Below, in pieces: positions 27,052 through 36,142 of a DNA stretch of 64,000 nt; position 1 is the first letter of the stretch; every line of letters starts with the position of its first letter. Origin of the DNA: Pandoraea apista (GTDB lineage Bacteria > Pseudomonadota > Gammaproteobacteria > Burkholderiales > Burkholderiaceae); contig NZ_CP013481.2 in the NCBI RefSeq assembly GCF_001465595.2, positions 1,798,001 through 1,862,000 on the forward strand, given 5' to 3'. Under the pieces are notes generated by a model. The model was not told the DNA's origin and did no database searches. It worked only from the letters and a program-made list of their open reading frames with translations. A program made the position numbers and the translations under genes.

Positions 27052-28839
27052 ATGCATCACGCCATCGACTTCATTCAGGATCTGGCCGTCATCATGCTGC
27101 TGGCGGGCATTGTGACGGTCATCTTCAACCGGTTCCGGCAGCCGGTCGTACTCGGCTATATCGTGGCGGGGGTGATCATCGGCCCGTACACACCGCCGTT
27201 CGCATTGATACACGACGAGAAGACCATCGGCATTCTGGCCGAACTCGGCGTGGTGTTCCTGATGTTTTCGCTGGGGTTGGAATTCAGCTTGCGCAAGCTC
27301 GCGCGAGTGGGCGTGACGGCATTCGTGGCAGCGATCACCGAGATCGTGCTGATGCTTTGGCTGGGCTACGAGATCGGCCGCTTCTTCGGCTGGAAGGCGA
27401 TGGATTCGATCTTCCTCGGCGCCATGCTCGCTGTCTCGTCGACCACCATTATCGTGAAGGCGCTCGACGAACTGGGCATGAAGCGCGAGCGCTTCGCTCA
27501 GCTCATTTTCGGCGTACTTATCGTTGAAGATGTGCTGGCCATCGGCATGATCGCGCTGCTCTCGGGCATTGCCATCAGCGGTTCGGTCGATGCCGGTGAG
27601 GCCACCTTCACGCTGGGCAAGCTGCTGCTGTTCATGGTGGTGTCGCTCGTGGTGGGCATTCTGCTCGTGCCGCGCATTCTCGGCTACGTGGCGAAGTTCA
27701 AGAGCGACGAGATGTTGCTGATCGTCGTGCTGGGCCTGTGCTTCGGCTTCTGTCTGCTGGTCATTCAGATGGGTTACAGCGTGGCGCTTGGCGCGTTCCT
27801 GATCGGCGCCATCATGGCCGAAGCGCGGGAGTTGCACACGATCGAACGGCTGGTAGCCCCGCTGCGCGACATGTTCAGCGCCGTGTTCTTCGTCACCATC
27901 GGTCTGCTGCTTGACCCGCATGTCCTCGTGACCTACGTTTGGCCGATTCTGGTTATTACCCTGGCGGTCGTGATCGGCAAGATTGTGTCGTGCGGCCTGG
28001 GCGCGTATCTCTCGGGGCAAGACGGGCGTACATCGATGCGCGTGGGCATGGGGCTGTCGCAGATCGGCGAGTTCTCGTTCATCATTGCGTCGCTCGGGCT
28101 CTCGCTCAAGGTGACAAGCGACTTTCTCTATCCGATTGCCGTGGCCGTGTCGGTCATCACAACGCTGCTCACGCCGTATCTGATCAAGAGCGCCGATCCG
28201 GTGACCGGGTGGCTCGGCCGTGCAATGCCGGGGCGTCTGTCCTATGTGCTCGGGCAGTACACGCAGTGGCTGCAAAGCATTCAACTGACGGGCGACAGCG
28301 CGGCGCTCGTCACCATCGTGCGACGCATCGTGGTGAGCGTTGCGATCAATCTGGCGCTGGTCGTCACGATCTTCCTTGGCGGCGCGTTTTTCTACCGGCG
28401 GCTGGCCGATCTGATGTCGCCGTGGGTGGGCGACCCGAGCCTGCAAAGCGCCGTGGTCTGGGGGGGCGCACTGGTGCTGTCGTTGCCGTTCCTGATTGCG
28501 GTGTACCGCAAGCTCAAGTCGCTCTCGCTGCTGCTCGTGGAGTTGTCGGTGCCGCCGAGCCTGACGGGCCGGTACACGCTTCAGGTGCGCCGCGTAGTGG
28601 CCGAGATTCTGCCGATTGCCGCGATGGTCGGAGTGATTCTGCTGGTGGCGGCTTTGTCAGCGAGTATTTTGCCGTCGACAGAAATGATCGCGCTGATCGT
28701 TTCGGGCACCGTGGTGCTGGCTATCGTAATGCGGAGCTGGTTCGTGCGCATGCACGCCAAGCTCCAGATCGCCCTGAAGGAGACGCTCGAACACCAACCG
28801 GATGGCGAGCAGCACGGCAACGGTCCGCCTTCGCATTGA
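27052..28839 (+). CDS. CPA2 family cation:proton antiporter (Kef/YbaL type)
   Basis: Inner-membrane monovalent cation:proton antiporter of 595 residues with about 12 helices in the first 400 residues. Family landmarks are GYIVAGVIIGPYTP, LGVVFLMFSLGLEFSLRKL, MLAVSSTTIIVKAL and VLIVEDVLAIGMIAL. The glutamine-rich KefB/C nucleotide-binding (RCK/TrkA-N) domain is missing: after the membrane core comes a second hydrophobic region (about 430-570) and a short polar tail. GGGGAG lies 10 bases before the ATG. A strong terminator follows. Ion specificity (K+ or Na+) cannot be read from the sequence. Confidence 0.88.
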   Translation: MHHAIDFIQDLAVIMLLAGIVTVIFNRFRQPVVLGYIVAGVIIGPYTPPFALIHDEKTIGILAELGVVFLMFSLGLEFSLRKLARVGVTAFVAAITEIVLMLWLGYEIGRFFGWKAMDSIFLGAMLAVSSTTIIVKALDELGMKRERFAQLIFGVLIVEDVLAIGMIALLSGIAISGSVDAGEATFTLGKLLLFMVVSLVVGILLVPRILGYVAKFKSDEMLLIVVLGLCFGFCLLVIQMGYSVALGAFLIGAIMAEARELHTIERLVAPLRDMFSAVFFVTIGLLLDPHVLVTYVWPILVITLAVVIGKIVSCGLGAYLSGQDGRTSMRVGMGLSQIGEFSFIIASLGLSLKVTSDFLYPIAVAVSVITTLLTPYLIKSADPVTGWLGRAMPGRLSYVLGQYTQWLQSIQLTGDSAALVTIVRRIVVSVAINLALVVTIFLGGAFFYRRLADLMSPWVGDPSLQSAVVWGGALVLSLPFLIAVYRKLKSLSLLLVELSVPPSLTGRYTLQVRRVVAEILPIAAMVGVILLVAALSASILPSTEMIALIVSGTVVLAIVMRSWFVRMHAKLQIALKETLEHQPDGEQHGNGPPSH

Positions 28840-28891
28840 TCCACGCGAGCACCCGCCGCGACAACGGGCAGGGTGCGAGGCAAGCCTAACG

Positions 28892-28926
28892 AAAAGCCCG
28901 CCGGGTTTCCTCCGGTGGGCTTTTTC
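28892..28926. terminator. Bidirectional Rho-independent terminator
   Basis: The 12-bp stem AAAGCCCGCCGG/CCGGTGGGCTTT has one G-T wobble and a loop of about 7 bases. It has a T-run on the plus strand and an A-run before it, so it serves both the antiporter gene and the convergent thioesterase gene. Confidence 0.88.
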
Positions 28927-28948
28927 CATTTGACGGCAGCGGGCTTGC

Positions 28949-29515
28949 TTACGCTTTGCGTGTCGGGAGGTCGAAGATCAGGCAGGTGGTCGTGGCGTGT
29001 GCGTAGAGCGTGCCGTCGGGGCCCACGATGCGGCCTTCGGCGATGCCGACCTGACGCCCCACCTGAATGACGTTGCCTTCGGCGCGCACGCAGGGAACGT
29101 CGCGCGTGAGGGCGCGGACCATGTTGGTCTTGAGTTCGAGCGTGGTGTAGCTACGCCCGACGGGCAAGGTCGAATGAATGGCGCAGGCAACGGCAGAGTC
29201 CAGCAGGGTGGCGTACCAACCCCCGTGGATGGAACCGAGCGGGTTGTAATACGGCAATGCAGGCCTGCCCTGAAAGACGGCGCGGCCGTTCGCGATTTCG
29301 ATCGCCAGGAAGCCGAGCGTTTCACTGATCGGCGGCATGGGCAGCTTGCCGTCGAACATCGCCTGAAAGATCTCCAGGCCGCTCAGACCGATCACGTCGG
29401 AGGGTGTTGCAACGCCGTAGCGTAACGGACCATTGCGGGCGAGTCGTTCTCGCACAGCGGCTTCGTCAGCTTCCCATTGCGCCAGTACGGTAGCGGCAGC
29501 CGGTTGAATACTCAT
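28949..29515 (-). CDS. PaaI-family hotdog thioesterase
   Basis: Acyl-CoA thioesterase-like protein of 188 residues. The hotdog core contains the family signature NPLGSIHGGWYATLLDSAVACA (shown here in part: GSIHGGWYATLLDSA), with the catalytic Asp in the central helix, followed by YTTLELKTNMVRAL. GAGGAAG precedes the ATG. An N-terminal extension of about 60 residues before the hotdog fold is common in this subgroup. Substrate unknown; it lies downstream of ribB by 159 bases, probably as an independent unit. Confidence 0.86.
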   Translation of the reverse strand: MSIQPAAATVLAQWEADEAAVRERLARNGPLRYGVATPSDVIGLSGLEIFQAMFDGKLPMPPISETLGFLAIEIANGRAVFQGRPALPYYNPLGSIHGGWYATLLDSAVACAIHSTLPVGRSYTTLELKTNMVRALTRDVPCVRAEGNVIQVGRQVGIAEGRIVGPDGTLYAHATTTCLIFDLPTRKA

Positions 29516-29674
29516 GGTGTCTTCCTCGTGACTTTTATCATGCTAGCGATGTGCCAGATTATAGAAGTCGACGCGTGCGCCGGGGCATTTCGCGTTAGAG
29601 GGAAGTGTCGAGGCGAGGCGGCGGGTAGCAACGGCAGGTTCTCTCGCCCGCCACCCGCTTCCCTCTTGGCCCGC

Positions 29675-30406
29675 TCAGGCCGCCTGCGCGTGGTGAAGAC
29701 GGTAATTCGCCAACTCGTCGATGGTCAGGATCGGCAGGCCGTGTTGTTCGGCGAAGCGTTCGATGTCTGCACCACGGGTCATCGTACCGTCCGGGTTCAT
29801 CAATTCGCACAATACGGCGGCGGGCTTCAGGCCGGCGAGAATTGCGAGATCGACCGAGCCCTCCGTATGGCCGCGGCGGGTGAGCACACCGCCCGGCTGC
29901 GCACGCAGCGGGAAGACGTGGCCCGGGCGAGACAGGTCGGAGGGTTGAGCGTCGTCGGCGATTGCGGCACGGATCGTGGTCACCCGGTCGGCGGCCGAAA
30001 CACCGGTGCTCACGCCTTGACGCGCTTCGATAGTCACGGTGAATGCGGTGCCGTAGCGGCTTTGATTCTGCTCGACCATCGGCGGCAGATCGAGACGGCG
30101 CAGGGTCTCATCGGGCAGACACAGACAGACGATGCCGCTGCACTCACGGATCAACATGGCCATGGTGGCCGGGGTGATTTTCTCGGCGGCAACGATCAGG
30201 TCGGCTTCGTTCTCGCGGTCGAGATCGTCCATCAGAATGACCGGGCGGCCTTCGCGCATGGCCTGAAGCGAGGCTGCCAGACGGACTTCGACCGGCGGCA
30301 GGTTCGTAAAGGCCGGGTAGGCGTGCAGATCGTCGGTCGCGCTGGCCCTATTGGCCGATGCGATGTCTTGCGGTGCTGCTTGGGTCGTGCGGGTGATAAC
30401 GGACAT
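29675..30406 (-). CDS. ribB: 3,4-dihydroxy-2-butanone 4-phosphate synthase RibB
   Basis: Makes the four-carbon unit of riboflavin from ribulose 5-phosphate. It is a stand-alone RibB of 243 residues, without the GTP cyclohydrolase II domain found in RibBA fusions. Key motifs: [19 protein letters not shown] near residue 58, which carries the catalytic acidic cluster, RECSGIVCL, and [16 protein letters not shown] near 185. AGGAG lies six bases before the ATG. An FMN riboswitch about 100 bases upstream makes it the feedback-controlled copy, as is common in beta-proteobacteria where the main rib genes lie elsewhere. Confidence 0.95.
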   Translation of the reverse strand: MSVITRTTQAAPQDIASANRASATDDLHAYPAFTNLPPVEVRLAASLQAMREGRPVILMDDLDRENEADLIVAAEKITPATMAMLIRECSGIVCLCLPDETLRRLDLPPMVEQNQSRYGTAFTVTIEARQGVSTGVSAADRVTTIRAAIADDAQPSDLSRPGHVFPLRAQPGGVLTRRGHTEGSVDLAILAGLKPAAVLCELMNPDGTMTRGADIERFAEQHGLPILTIDELANYRLHHAQAA

Positions 30407-30504
30407 GAAACGCTCCTCGCGTAAGTCAATCGGGCGAAAAACGTTTTCGGGGCATGCGAACGGACGTCGCCATGGAACGGTGTCCCATGGCACGCGGGTA
30501 TCGA

Positions 30505-30677
30505 CGCATCTTCTCTCATCCGGACTATGACCGTCGGCTCTGGCTTCGCACCAGATCTGCTGACCCTGCCGATGTCGCGAAAGCAACGGTGGCAGGCGCT
30601 CGCGGGCTCGTGACGCAAGCAGCTTGCGCTGCGTGGTGTCACATACCGCCGGTGGGGACTTTCACCCCGCCCTGAAG
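30505..30677 (-). promoter_or_regulatory. FMN riboswitch (RFN element)
   Basis: Read on the minus strand: GGGCGGGGTGAAAGTCCCC followed by ACCGGCGGTA, an arm with AGCCCGCGAGCG, then GGTCAGCAGATCTGGTG, AAGCCAGAGCCGACGGTCA and TAGTCCGGATGAGAGAAGAT. These are the conserved blocks of the RFN element in the right order. It precedes ribB by about 100 bases. Confidence 0.97.
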
Positions 30678-30997
30678 ACGTGTATGCCGCACGCTTGGCG
30701 CTGCGAAGTGACTTATCGGGTGGCGTCCTTGCGTATTCGGCGAGAGAGAGCGTAGCACAAGGTGTCGCGGGTCTGCAGGGAAGACTGCGCGGCGCGCGTG
30801 GGATTGAGGACGAGGAAAGCGGCGCGACACGCGGGCGGAAAGGGGGGGGAAGAAGTGGGTGGAAGAAGGGATGCGAGAAGGGGGCGGATTCGCACAAGAA
30901 TGCAACGCCGGAAGCCACGGCTGTTTGGGAACGACAGATGCCACGGTCGTGGGAGACGCGTGACATCCGGCATGCAGCGTGACGGGGTGGAGGACGT
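30678..30997. other. Intergenic, purine-rich, no gene seen
   Basis: This 320-base gap lies between the ribB leader and the 3' end of copZ. The plus strand from about 30790 to 30900 is strikingly G/A-rich with runs of G. The ribB promoter should lie near 30690-30730, where the sequence GCGAGAGAGAGCGTAGCACAA is read on the plus strand; I see no clear -35/-10. Confidence 0.35.
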
Positions 30998-31198
30998 TCA
31001 GGCCGGAGTGCCCTTGACCGTGTACCCGGCGTCGGTGATGGCTGCGCTGACTTCGATCGGCGAGAGACGGCTTTCGACGTCGACGCGACCGGCACTCAGA
31101 TCCACGTTGACTTTGGCAGCCGCGTCGCGCTCGGTGATTGCCCGGGTGACGGCTTTGACGCAATGGCCGCAGCTCATACCTTCGACTTGCACTTGCAT
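30998..31198 (-). CDS. copZ: Copper chaperone CopZ (heavy-metal-associated domain)
   Basis: Soluble 66-residue HMA-domain protein with the metal-binding motif GMSCGHC (C10, C13). It would bind Cu(I) and hand it to CopA or buffer it. AAGGAG lies six bases before the ATG. The gene is divergent from copA, and each has its own CueR-type promoter, so both should respond to the same sensor. Confidence 0.92.
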   Translation of the reverse strand: MQVQVEGMSCGHCVKAVTRAITERDAAAKVNVDLSAGRVDVESRLSPIEVSAAITDAGYTVKGTPA

Positions 31199-31246
31199 GG
31201 TGAACTCCTTGAAAAGAGATTTCGGTGGCACTGATCTGATGAGCCG

Positions 31247-31277
31247 ATCATAGACCTTCCTATGGAGGGAAGCTCAA
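31247..31277 (-). promoter_or_regulatory. CueR-type promoter of copZ
   Basis: TTGAGC (31272-31277) and TATGAT (31247-31252) are separated by 19 bases, the long spacer typical of MerR-family promoters. The spacer holds the dyad CTTCC-N7-GGAAG. The distance to the copZ ATG is about 50 bases. Confidence 0.9.
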
Positions 31278-31403
31278 GCACATTTTTCAGAGGATTCGGC
31301 TGGCCGACGAGACGTGACCCAAACCCGAGCGATTCCGGGCGCGTTATCGTGAGACATCGCGAGGTTGTCTCGGTGCGGATTGCGACATATTGGCGCGAGT
31401 CGC

Positions 31404-31434
31404 TTGACCTTCCTGTCATGGCAAGGTCTATGCT
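31404..31434 (+). promoter_or_regulatory. CueR-type promoter of copA
   Basis: TTGACC and TATGCT are separated by exactly 19 bases. The symmetrical GACCTT-N11-AAGGTC dyad spans the spacer, as in known CueR sites at copA promoters. It sits 37 bases before the copA ATG. Confidence 0.92.
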
Positions 31435-31470
31435 GTGACGCATGATGATACGCCTCCTGGAGATCCAGAA

Positions 31471-33984
31471 ATGACTCAGAACTGGTCGGTCGGTATTGAA
31501 GGCATGACCTGTGCTTCATGTGTGACGCGGGTTGAGAAGGCGTTGCGGCGTGCGCCGGGCGTCGCCAGCGCCAGCGTGAATCTCGCGACCGAAACGGCGG
31601 CCGTGGAAGCGGCACCTGATGTGACACCGTCGGCATTGTTCGGTGCGGTCGAGACAGCCGTAAGCGACGCGGGGTATCAGGTTGCGGAGCAGCCGTTTGA
31701 GTTGGCGATTGGCGGAATGACCTGTGCGTCGTGTGCGGGGCGGGTGGAAAAAGCGCTCAGGAACGTGCCGGGCGTCGTCGAAGCTAATGTCAATCTGGCG
31801 ACGGAGCGCGCTGCCGTGCGCGGCGTGCGTGGCGCTGTCGACGTGGCGGCATTGATGGCTGCCGTTGAGAAAGCGGGGTACGAAGCGTCGCCTGTGACGG
31901 GCCCCGCACAGGCCGCGACATTGCGGGAAGGCCCGGCGTGGTGGCCGGTGGCCGTGGCAGCAGTGTTGTCCTTCCCGCTGCTGTTGCCGATGTTGCTCGA
32001 ACCGTTCGGCATTCACCTGATGCCGCCGCCGTGGGTGCAGTGGCTGCTCGCGACACCGGTGCAGTTCTGGCTCGGTGCCCGATTTTATCGGGCGGGTTAC
32101 AAGGCGGTGCGTGCGGGTAGCGGCAATATGGATTTACTCGTGGCCCTTGGCACGTCTGCGGCCTACGGTCTGAGTTTGTATGAGTGGTGGCGTGCGCCGG
32201 CTGGCGGCATGCCGCATCTGTATTTCGAAGCGGCAGCTGTCGTTATCACGCTTGTGCTGCTCGGCAAGTGGCTCGAAGCACGGGCAAAGCGTCGTACTGT
32301 GGAAGCGATTCGAGCGCTTGCGGCGCTGCGGCCCGAAACGGCACGCGTGCTGCGCGACCCGCAGGGTGCGGCGAACGAGCTCACGGTGCCGTTGAGCCAG
32401 GTGAAAGTCGGCGATTGGGTCGTGGTGCGTGCCGGTGAGCGTGTGCCGGTCGATGGTGAGATTCGCGATGGCGCAAGCCAGCTCGACGAATCGTTGCTGA
32501 CCGGTGAACCGCTGCCCGTCGACAAAACGGCCGGTGACAAGGTCGTTGGCGGCTCGATCAACGGGGCGGGAACGTTACGGGTAGAGACGACGGCCGTGGG
32601 TGCCGATACGGCGCTGGCCCGGATCATCCGCATGGTCGAAGACGCGCAGGCTGGCAAGGCGCCGATCCAACGTGCGGTTGACCGAGTGGCGGCAATCTTC
32701 GTGCCGGTGGTGGTGCTCATTGCGATCGCGACGGTCATCGTCGGCTGGGCGCTGGGAATTGGCCTTGAGGCGGCGCTGCTTAACGCGGTGGCGGTGCTGG
32801 TCATAGCCTGCCCGTGTGCGCTGGGACTGGCGACGCCCGCCGCAATCATGGTGGGCACGGGGGCGGCGGCTCGGCAGGGCATCCTCATCAAGGATGCCGA
32901 GGCGCTCGAACTGGCACACCGTATAAACGTTGTCGCTTTCGACAAGACGGGAACGCTGACGGAAGGCAAGCCAAGTCTGGTGGCCCATCTGCCCGCGCAA
33001 GGAACGCACGCCGAGACGTTATTACGTTGGGCTGCTGCGGTGCAGTCCGGCAGTTCGCATCCGCTGGCCAAGGCGGTGACGGTGGCAGCGGAGGAGGCCG
33101 GGCTGGGGAGGACAATTCCGGCGGCCTCCGACATTGCTGCGTTGCCCGGCAGAGGGATGCGGGCATGTGTCGAGGAAACCGGTGAGATGGCCGGTATCCA
33201 TCGATTGCAGTTGGGCAATGCCCGTTTGCTCGACGAACTGGGTGTCTCGCAGGGGGCATTGGCCGAGGACGCCGAGCGGTTGGCGGCGGAGGGGCGTACT
33301 GTCTCGTGGCTGGTAGAGACCGGAGAAGAGGGCGCGGGCACGGATAGGGGTGCGGTGCGCTTGCTCGGGTTGTTGGCGTTCGGTGACGCGCTCAAAGTCA
33401 CAGCGCGCCCGGCCATCGAACGATTGCATGCCCTCGGGGTGCGCTGCGTAATGGTCACGGGGGATAACGCTGGCAGCGCCAAGGCTGTCGCCGATGCGTT
33501 GGGGCTCGACGAAATTCACGCAAACGTGTTGCCGGAGCACAAGGCGGAGGTGATTGCGCAACTCAAGCGCAATGGCGCGGTCGTAGCCATGGTGGGTGAT
33601 GGCATCAACGATGCTCCTGCGCTTGCCGCGGCCGACGTCGGCATCGCAATGGGGTCTGGCACCGACGTCGCTATGCAAACCGCAGGCATTACGCTGATGC
33701 GTGGCGACCCGCTACGCGTTGCCGACGCCATCGATGTTTCCCGCCGCACCTGGTCGAAGATTCGTCAGAACCTGTTCTGGGCGTTCGCTTACAACGTGAT
33801 CGGGATTCCGCTGGCGGGCTTCGGGCTGTTGAGCCCGGTGATTGCGGGGGCGGCAATGGCGCTCAGCAGTGTCAGTGTGGTGAGCAATGCGTTGCTGCTG
33901 CGCCGGTGGCGTCCGGCGGCGGCAAAAGAGGTCAATGCGGGGGCTGTCGATGCTATAGACGGGGCTCGTCGCGTCGGTGTCTGA
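31471..33984 (+). CDS. copA: Cu(I)-exporting P1B-type ATPase CopA
   Basis: Inner-membrane ATPase of 837 residues that pumps Cu(I) out of the cytoplasm. Two N-terminal HMA domains each carry GMTCASC (C14/C17 and about C86/C89). The transport-site motif [11 protein letters not shown] lies near residue 447, phosphorylation [10 protein letters not shown] near 491, the nucleotide-domain SSHPLAKAV near 529 and the hinge [11 protein letters not shown] near 710. The ATG has GGAG eight bases upstream; an earlier GTG at 31435 lies inside the transcription-start region and is excluded. It is expressed from a CueR promoter and closely linked to copZ and cueR. Confidence 0.96.
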   Translation: MTQNWSVGIEGMTCASCVTRVEKALRRAPGVASASVNLATETAAVEAAPDVTPSALFGAVETAVSDAGYQVAEQPFELAIGGMTCASCAGRVEKALRNVPGVVEANVNLATERAAVRGVRGAVDVAALMAAVEKAGYEASPVTGPAQAATLREGPAWWPVAVAAVLSFPLLLPMLLEPFGIHLMPPPWVQWLLATPVQFWLGARFYRAGYKAVRAGSGNMDLLVALGTSAAYGLSLYEWWRAPAGGMPHLYFEAAAVVITLVLLGKWLEARAKRRTVEAIRALAALRPETARVLRDPQGAANELTVPLSQVKVGDWVVVRAGERVPVDGEIRDGASQLDESLLTGEPLPVDKTAGDKVVGGSINGAGTLRVETTAVGADTALARIIRMVEDAQAGKAPIQRAVDRVAAIFVPVVVLIAIATVIVGWALGIGLEAALLNAVAVLVIACPCALGLATPAAIMVGTGAAARQGILIKDAEALELAHRINVVAFDKTGTLTEGKPSLVAHLPAQGTHAETLLRWAAAVQSGSSHPLAKAVTVAAEEAGLGRTIPAASDIAALPGRGMRACVEETGEMAGIHRLQLGNARLLDELGVSQGALAEDAERLAAEGRTVSWLVETGEEGAGTDRGAVRLLGLLAFGDALKVTARPAIERLHALGVRCVMVTGDNAGSAKAVADALGLDEIHANVLPEHKAEVIAQLKRNGAVVAMVGDGINDAPALAAADVGIAMGSGTDVAMQTAGITLMRGDPLRVADAIDVSRRTWSKIRQNLFWAFAYNVIGIPLAGFGLLSPVIAGAAMALSSVSVVSNALLLRRWRPAAAKEVNAGAVDAIDGARRVGV

Positions 33985-34030
33985 GGGAGGTTTGCCCCGA
34001 CACAAGGTGAACGGCGCATAATGAAACGAT

Positions 34031-34072
34031 CAGGGGTGACATACGGGCAGGGTTTGGCCGGTATGTCGCCTG
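34031..34072 (+). terminator. Imperfect hairpin after copA
   Basis: The arms around GTGACATACGGG and CCGGTATGTCGCC pair over about 12 positions with mismatches, and a short AT-rich stretch follows. It is possibly a weak terminator between copA and the next gene. Confidence 0.4.
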
Positions 34073-34146
34073 ATTTCCATCTGGCTTGAAAATCGCCGAA
34101 AGCGGCATCATCTGGGTGATATCGTCTGTCTTTTGGCGTGGAGTCA

Positions 34147-34965
34147 ATGCTGCCGAATATGAATAGTCTGCATATCGCGAGTTACAACATCCATAAGGGC
34201 TTTTCCGTTTTCAACCGATTGCGTGTTCACGAGTTGCGTGCAGGGTTGGAGGGACTCGCGCCGGATCTCGTCTTCCTTCAGGAAGTGCAGGGCATGCATC
34301 AACGGCATGCGATGCGTCACCGCAACTGGCCGATACAGCCACAGCACGAGTTTCTGGCGCAGGGCATGTGGCACGATCATGCTTATGGACGCAATGTCGT
34401 TTATGAGCACGGGCACCACGGTAACGCGATTTTGAGTCGTTATCCAATCGTCAGATCGGACAACCACGACATCACGACCTATAGTTTCGAGAAGCGCGGC
34501 ATGCTCCATTGCGAAATTGCCGTGCCGGGCCTCGCACAGCCGCTGCATTGTCTGTGTGTGCATTTATCGTTGGCAGGGCAAGGCCGTCGCCGTCAGTTCG
34601 AGATGTTGACGGAGCGCGTTGCGGAGGCGATTCCCGCAGAGGCGCCATTGATCATCGCGGGTGATTTTAACGACTGGAGCAATCAGGCAGATCGGCTGCT
34701 GGCGGAAAAACTGGCGCTGACCGAGGTGTTTCAGAGCAGTGTGGGACGTCCTGCCCGTAGTTTTCCAAGCGGATTGCCGCTTTTACGACTTGACCGCATT
34801 TACGCGCGCGGCTTTCATATCGAAGGGGCACAGGTGTTGCATGGGCGTCCCTGGTCACGGATTTCGGATCACGCGCCGATCAGCGCCCACCTTGTGCTGT
34901 CGGACGACGACAAGTCGATGAACGGTTCTTCCACCCCGTCGTTCAACCCTCGTTCCCCCCAGTGA
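34147..34965 (+). CDS. Endonuclease/exonuclease/phosphatase (EEP) family protein
   Basis: Metal-dependent phosphodiesterase fold of about 272 residues, acting on nucleic acid or a phospholipid; the substrate cannot be read. Active-site landmarks are visible: SYNIHKG at the N-terminus, FLQEVQG (metal-binding Glu), the CVHLSLAGQGRRRQ segment, IIAGDFNDWSNQ (catalytic Asp/Asn), RLDRIYARG and the final SDHAPISAHL His. It lies seven bases before cueR, so the two are probably co-transcribed. Start uncertain: GTG 34138, ATG 34147 or ATG 34159; the GGAG at 34140-34143 is best spaced for the last. Confidence 0.85.
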   Translation: MLPNMNSLHIASYNIHKGFSVFNRLRVHELRAGLEGLAPDLVFLQEVQGMHQRHAMRHRNWPIQPQHEFLAQGMWHDHAYGRNVVYEHGHHGNAILSRYPIVRSDNHDITTYSFEKRGMLHCEIAVPGLAQPLHCLCVHLSLAGQGRRRQFEMLTERVAEAIPAEAPLIIAGDFNDWSNQADRLLAEKLALTEVFQSSVGRPARSFPSGLPLLRLDRIYARGFHIEGAQVLHGRPWSRISDHAPISAHLVLSDDDKSMNGSSTPSFNPRSPQ

Positions 34966-34972
34966 GGTAGTC

Positions 34973-35518
34973 ATGAACATCGGACAAGCGGCACAGGCCA
35001 GTGGCGTGACGGCCAAAATGATCCGGTACTACGAGAGTATCGGCCTGATGCCTCCGAGCCCTCGCTCCGAGGCAGGTTACCGGCGATATGGCGAGCAGGA
35101 TCTTCATCTGCTTCGCTTCATTCGTCAGTCGAGACGCTTGGGTTTCGGGATCGACCAGATTCGGCAATTGCTGGCGCTGTGGCAGGATCGTGGCCGTTCC
35201 AGCGCGCAAGTGAAGGCGCTTGCGCAATCTCACGTCGACGAGCTCAATCAGCGAATTGGCGAGTTAGTGGCCATGCGGGACACACTCTCGCATCTCGCCA
35301 TGCATTGCCACGGCGACGACCGCCCTGACTGCCCGATATTGGAAGGTATCGCTGCTGCGGCGCTTCCCGATGGCGCAAGGAATCAAACCGTGAGTTCCGG
35401 GGGCAGTCCGGCACAGCAAGCCGCTGCTACGGGTGCCATGGGCGTTGAAGCGCCAGCATCGACAGGCAACGCGGTCGGTGAGGGCGAAGAGCCGGTTCGC
35501 CAAATTCCCCAGGGATAA
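34973..35518 (+). CDS. cueR: CueR, copper-sensing MerR-family regulator
   Basis: Dimeric Cu(I)-sensing activator of 181 residues. The N-terminal winged helix domain reads MNIGQAAQASGVTAKMIRYY and LMPPSPRSEAGYRRYG. The metal-binding loop has C112 and C120 (MHCHGDDRPDC), the same spacing and numbering as E. coli CueR. After about residue 130 there is an extra tail of some 50 residues rich in Ala, Gly, Ser and Pro that typical CueR (about 135 residues) lacks. GAGG lies just upstream of the ATG. Likely targets are the two 19-bp-spacer promoters of copZ and copA. Confidence 0.93.
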   Translation: MNIGQAAQASGVTAKMIRYYESIGLMPPSPRSEAGYRRYGEQDLHLLRFIRQSRRLGFGIDQIRQLLALWQDRGRSSAQVKALAQSHVDELNQRIGELVAMRDTLSHLAMHCHGDDRPDCPILEGIAAAALPDGARNQTVSSGGSPAQQAAATGAMGVEAPASTGNAVGEGEEPVRQIPQG

Positions 35519-35563
35519 CGTCCGAGGGATCTCGGCAACGGGGACGCCTAAATCTCATATGAC

Positions 35564-35589
35564 GCGCCGCAGCAGCGGCGCTTTTTTTT
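35564..35589 (+). terminator. Rho-independent terminator after cueR
   Basis: The stem GCGCCGC/GCGGCGC with a 4-base loop is followed by an eight-base T-run. Confidence 0.9.
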
Positions 35590-35746
35590 ACTTTACGAAT
35601 TTTGACGTGAGCCTGCGACAGTGCGTCGCAGCCGGGTGTTGCAGCATGCTGACAACTCTCTATGTATTTGATTTATATGAAATTTATTTGGAATGGATCG
35701 CATTCGAAGCAAGTCTCTAGCAGATTTTTCGTGGTTTTCACATATA

Positions 35747-35780
35747 GGGGCTAACCCTTAACGGGAAAACCCTATATAAT
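35747..35780 (+). promoter_or_regulatory. DUF3563 promoter with two GGG-N4-CCC dyads
   Basis: A perfect TATAAT lies at 35775-35780. No recognisable -35 hexamer exists; its place is taken by GGG-CTAA-CCC (35748-35757) and GGG-AAAA-CCC (35763-35772), centres 15 bases apart. This looks like an activator-dependent promoter. Confidence 0.65.
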
Positions 35781-35828
35781 GCGAAGCACTGCTGCGATGC
35801 AGCACACTAAATGAATTGGAGAAACGTC

Positions 35829-35969
35829 ATGTTTGCCGCCCTGTTTGAAGTCGTAAACACTTGGTTTGAAACTGCTGAACGTCGTCGTCGTGAAGCGTTC
35901 CTGGCTGAGTCGAAGGACATCATTGAGCTGGAACAACGTATCCGCGCGCTCGAAACCGCCGGTTACTAA
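35829..35969 (+). CDS. DUF3563 family micro-protein
   Basis: Protein of 46 residues, matching the DUF3563 family known mainly from Burkholderiales; function unknown. Sequence features: an amphipathic aromatic N-terminus (FAALFEVVNTWFETAE), a basic cluster RRRR at residues 18-21, and a charged helix (ESKDIIELEQRIRALE) ending in GY. No signal peptide or membrane segment. GGAGA is placed seven bases before the ATG, and codon choice (many GAA, CGT) is typical of well-expressed genes. It has its own promoter and a downstream terminator, so it is a monocistronic, probably abundant product. Confidence 0.88.
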   Translation: MFAALFEVVNTWFETAERRRREAFLAESKDIIELEQRIRALETAGY

Positions 35970-36142
35970 GTTGTTCGTAAGCTGTCTGTAGGAAGTTCCT
36001 CCGGACGAACGGTCGTCGCTGGCGCAATCAGGCAAGTCGATCGTCACAACGGGCGATCCCCGTCATCGATGTGATGACGTGCGACGGCGCCCAACCGTCA
36101 GTCCGGATGCCAATCTCCGCTGTGCTCAGGATTGGTTTGCGC

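Larger units (their letters stand above)
35519..35828. other. AT-rich intergenic region upstream of the DUF3563 gene
   Basis: No gene is seen. It begins with the cueR terminator and from about 35580 to 35800 is distinctly AT-rich compared with the rest of the window. Its right end carries the DUF3563 promoter with two GGG-N4-CCC dyads. Confidence 0.6.

Noticed and set aside
27004..28446. Open frame of 480 codons on the minus strand
   Set aside because: Antisense to the antiporter gene with the same charged, motif-free composition.
31435..31470. Upstream GTG start for copA
   Set aside because: It lies at the expected transcription start of the CueR promoter, so no ribosome-binding site would be on the mRNA.
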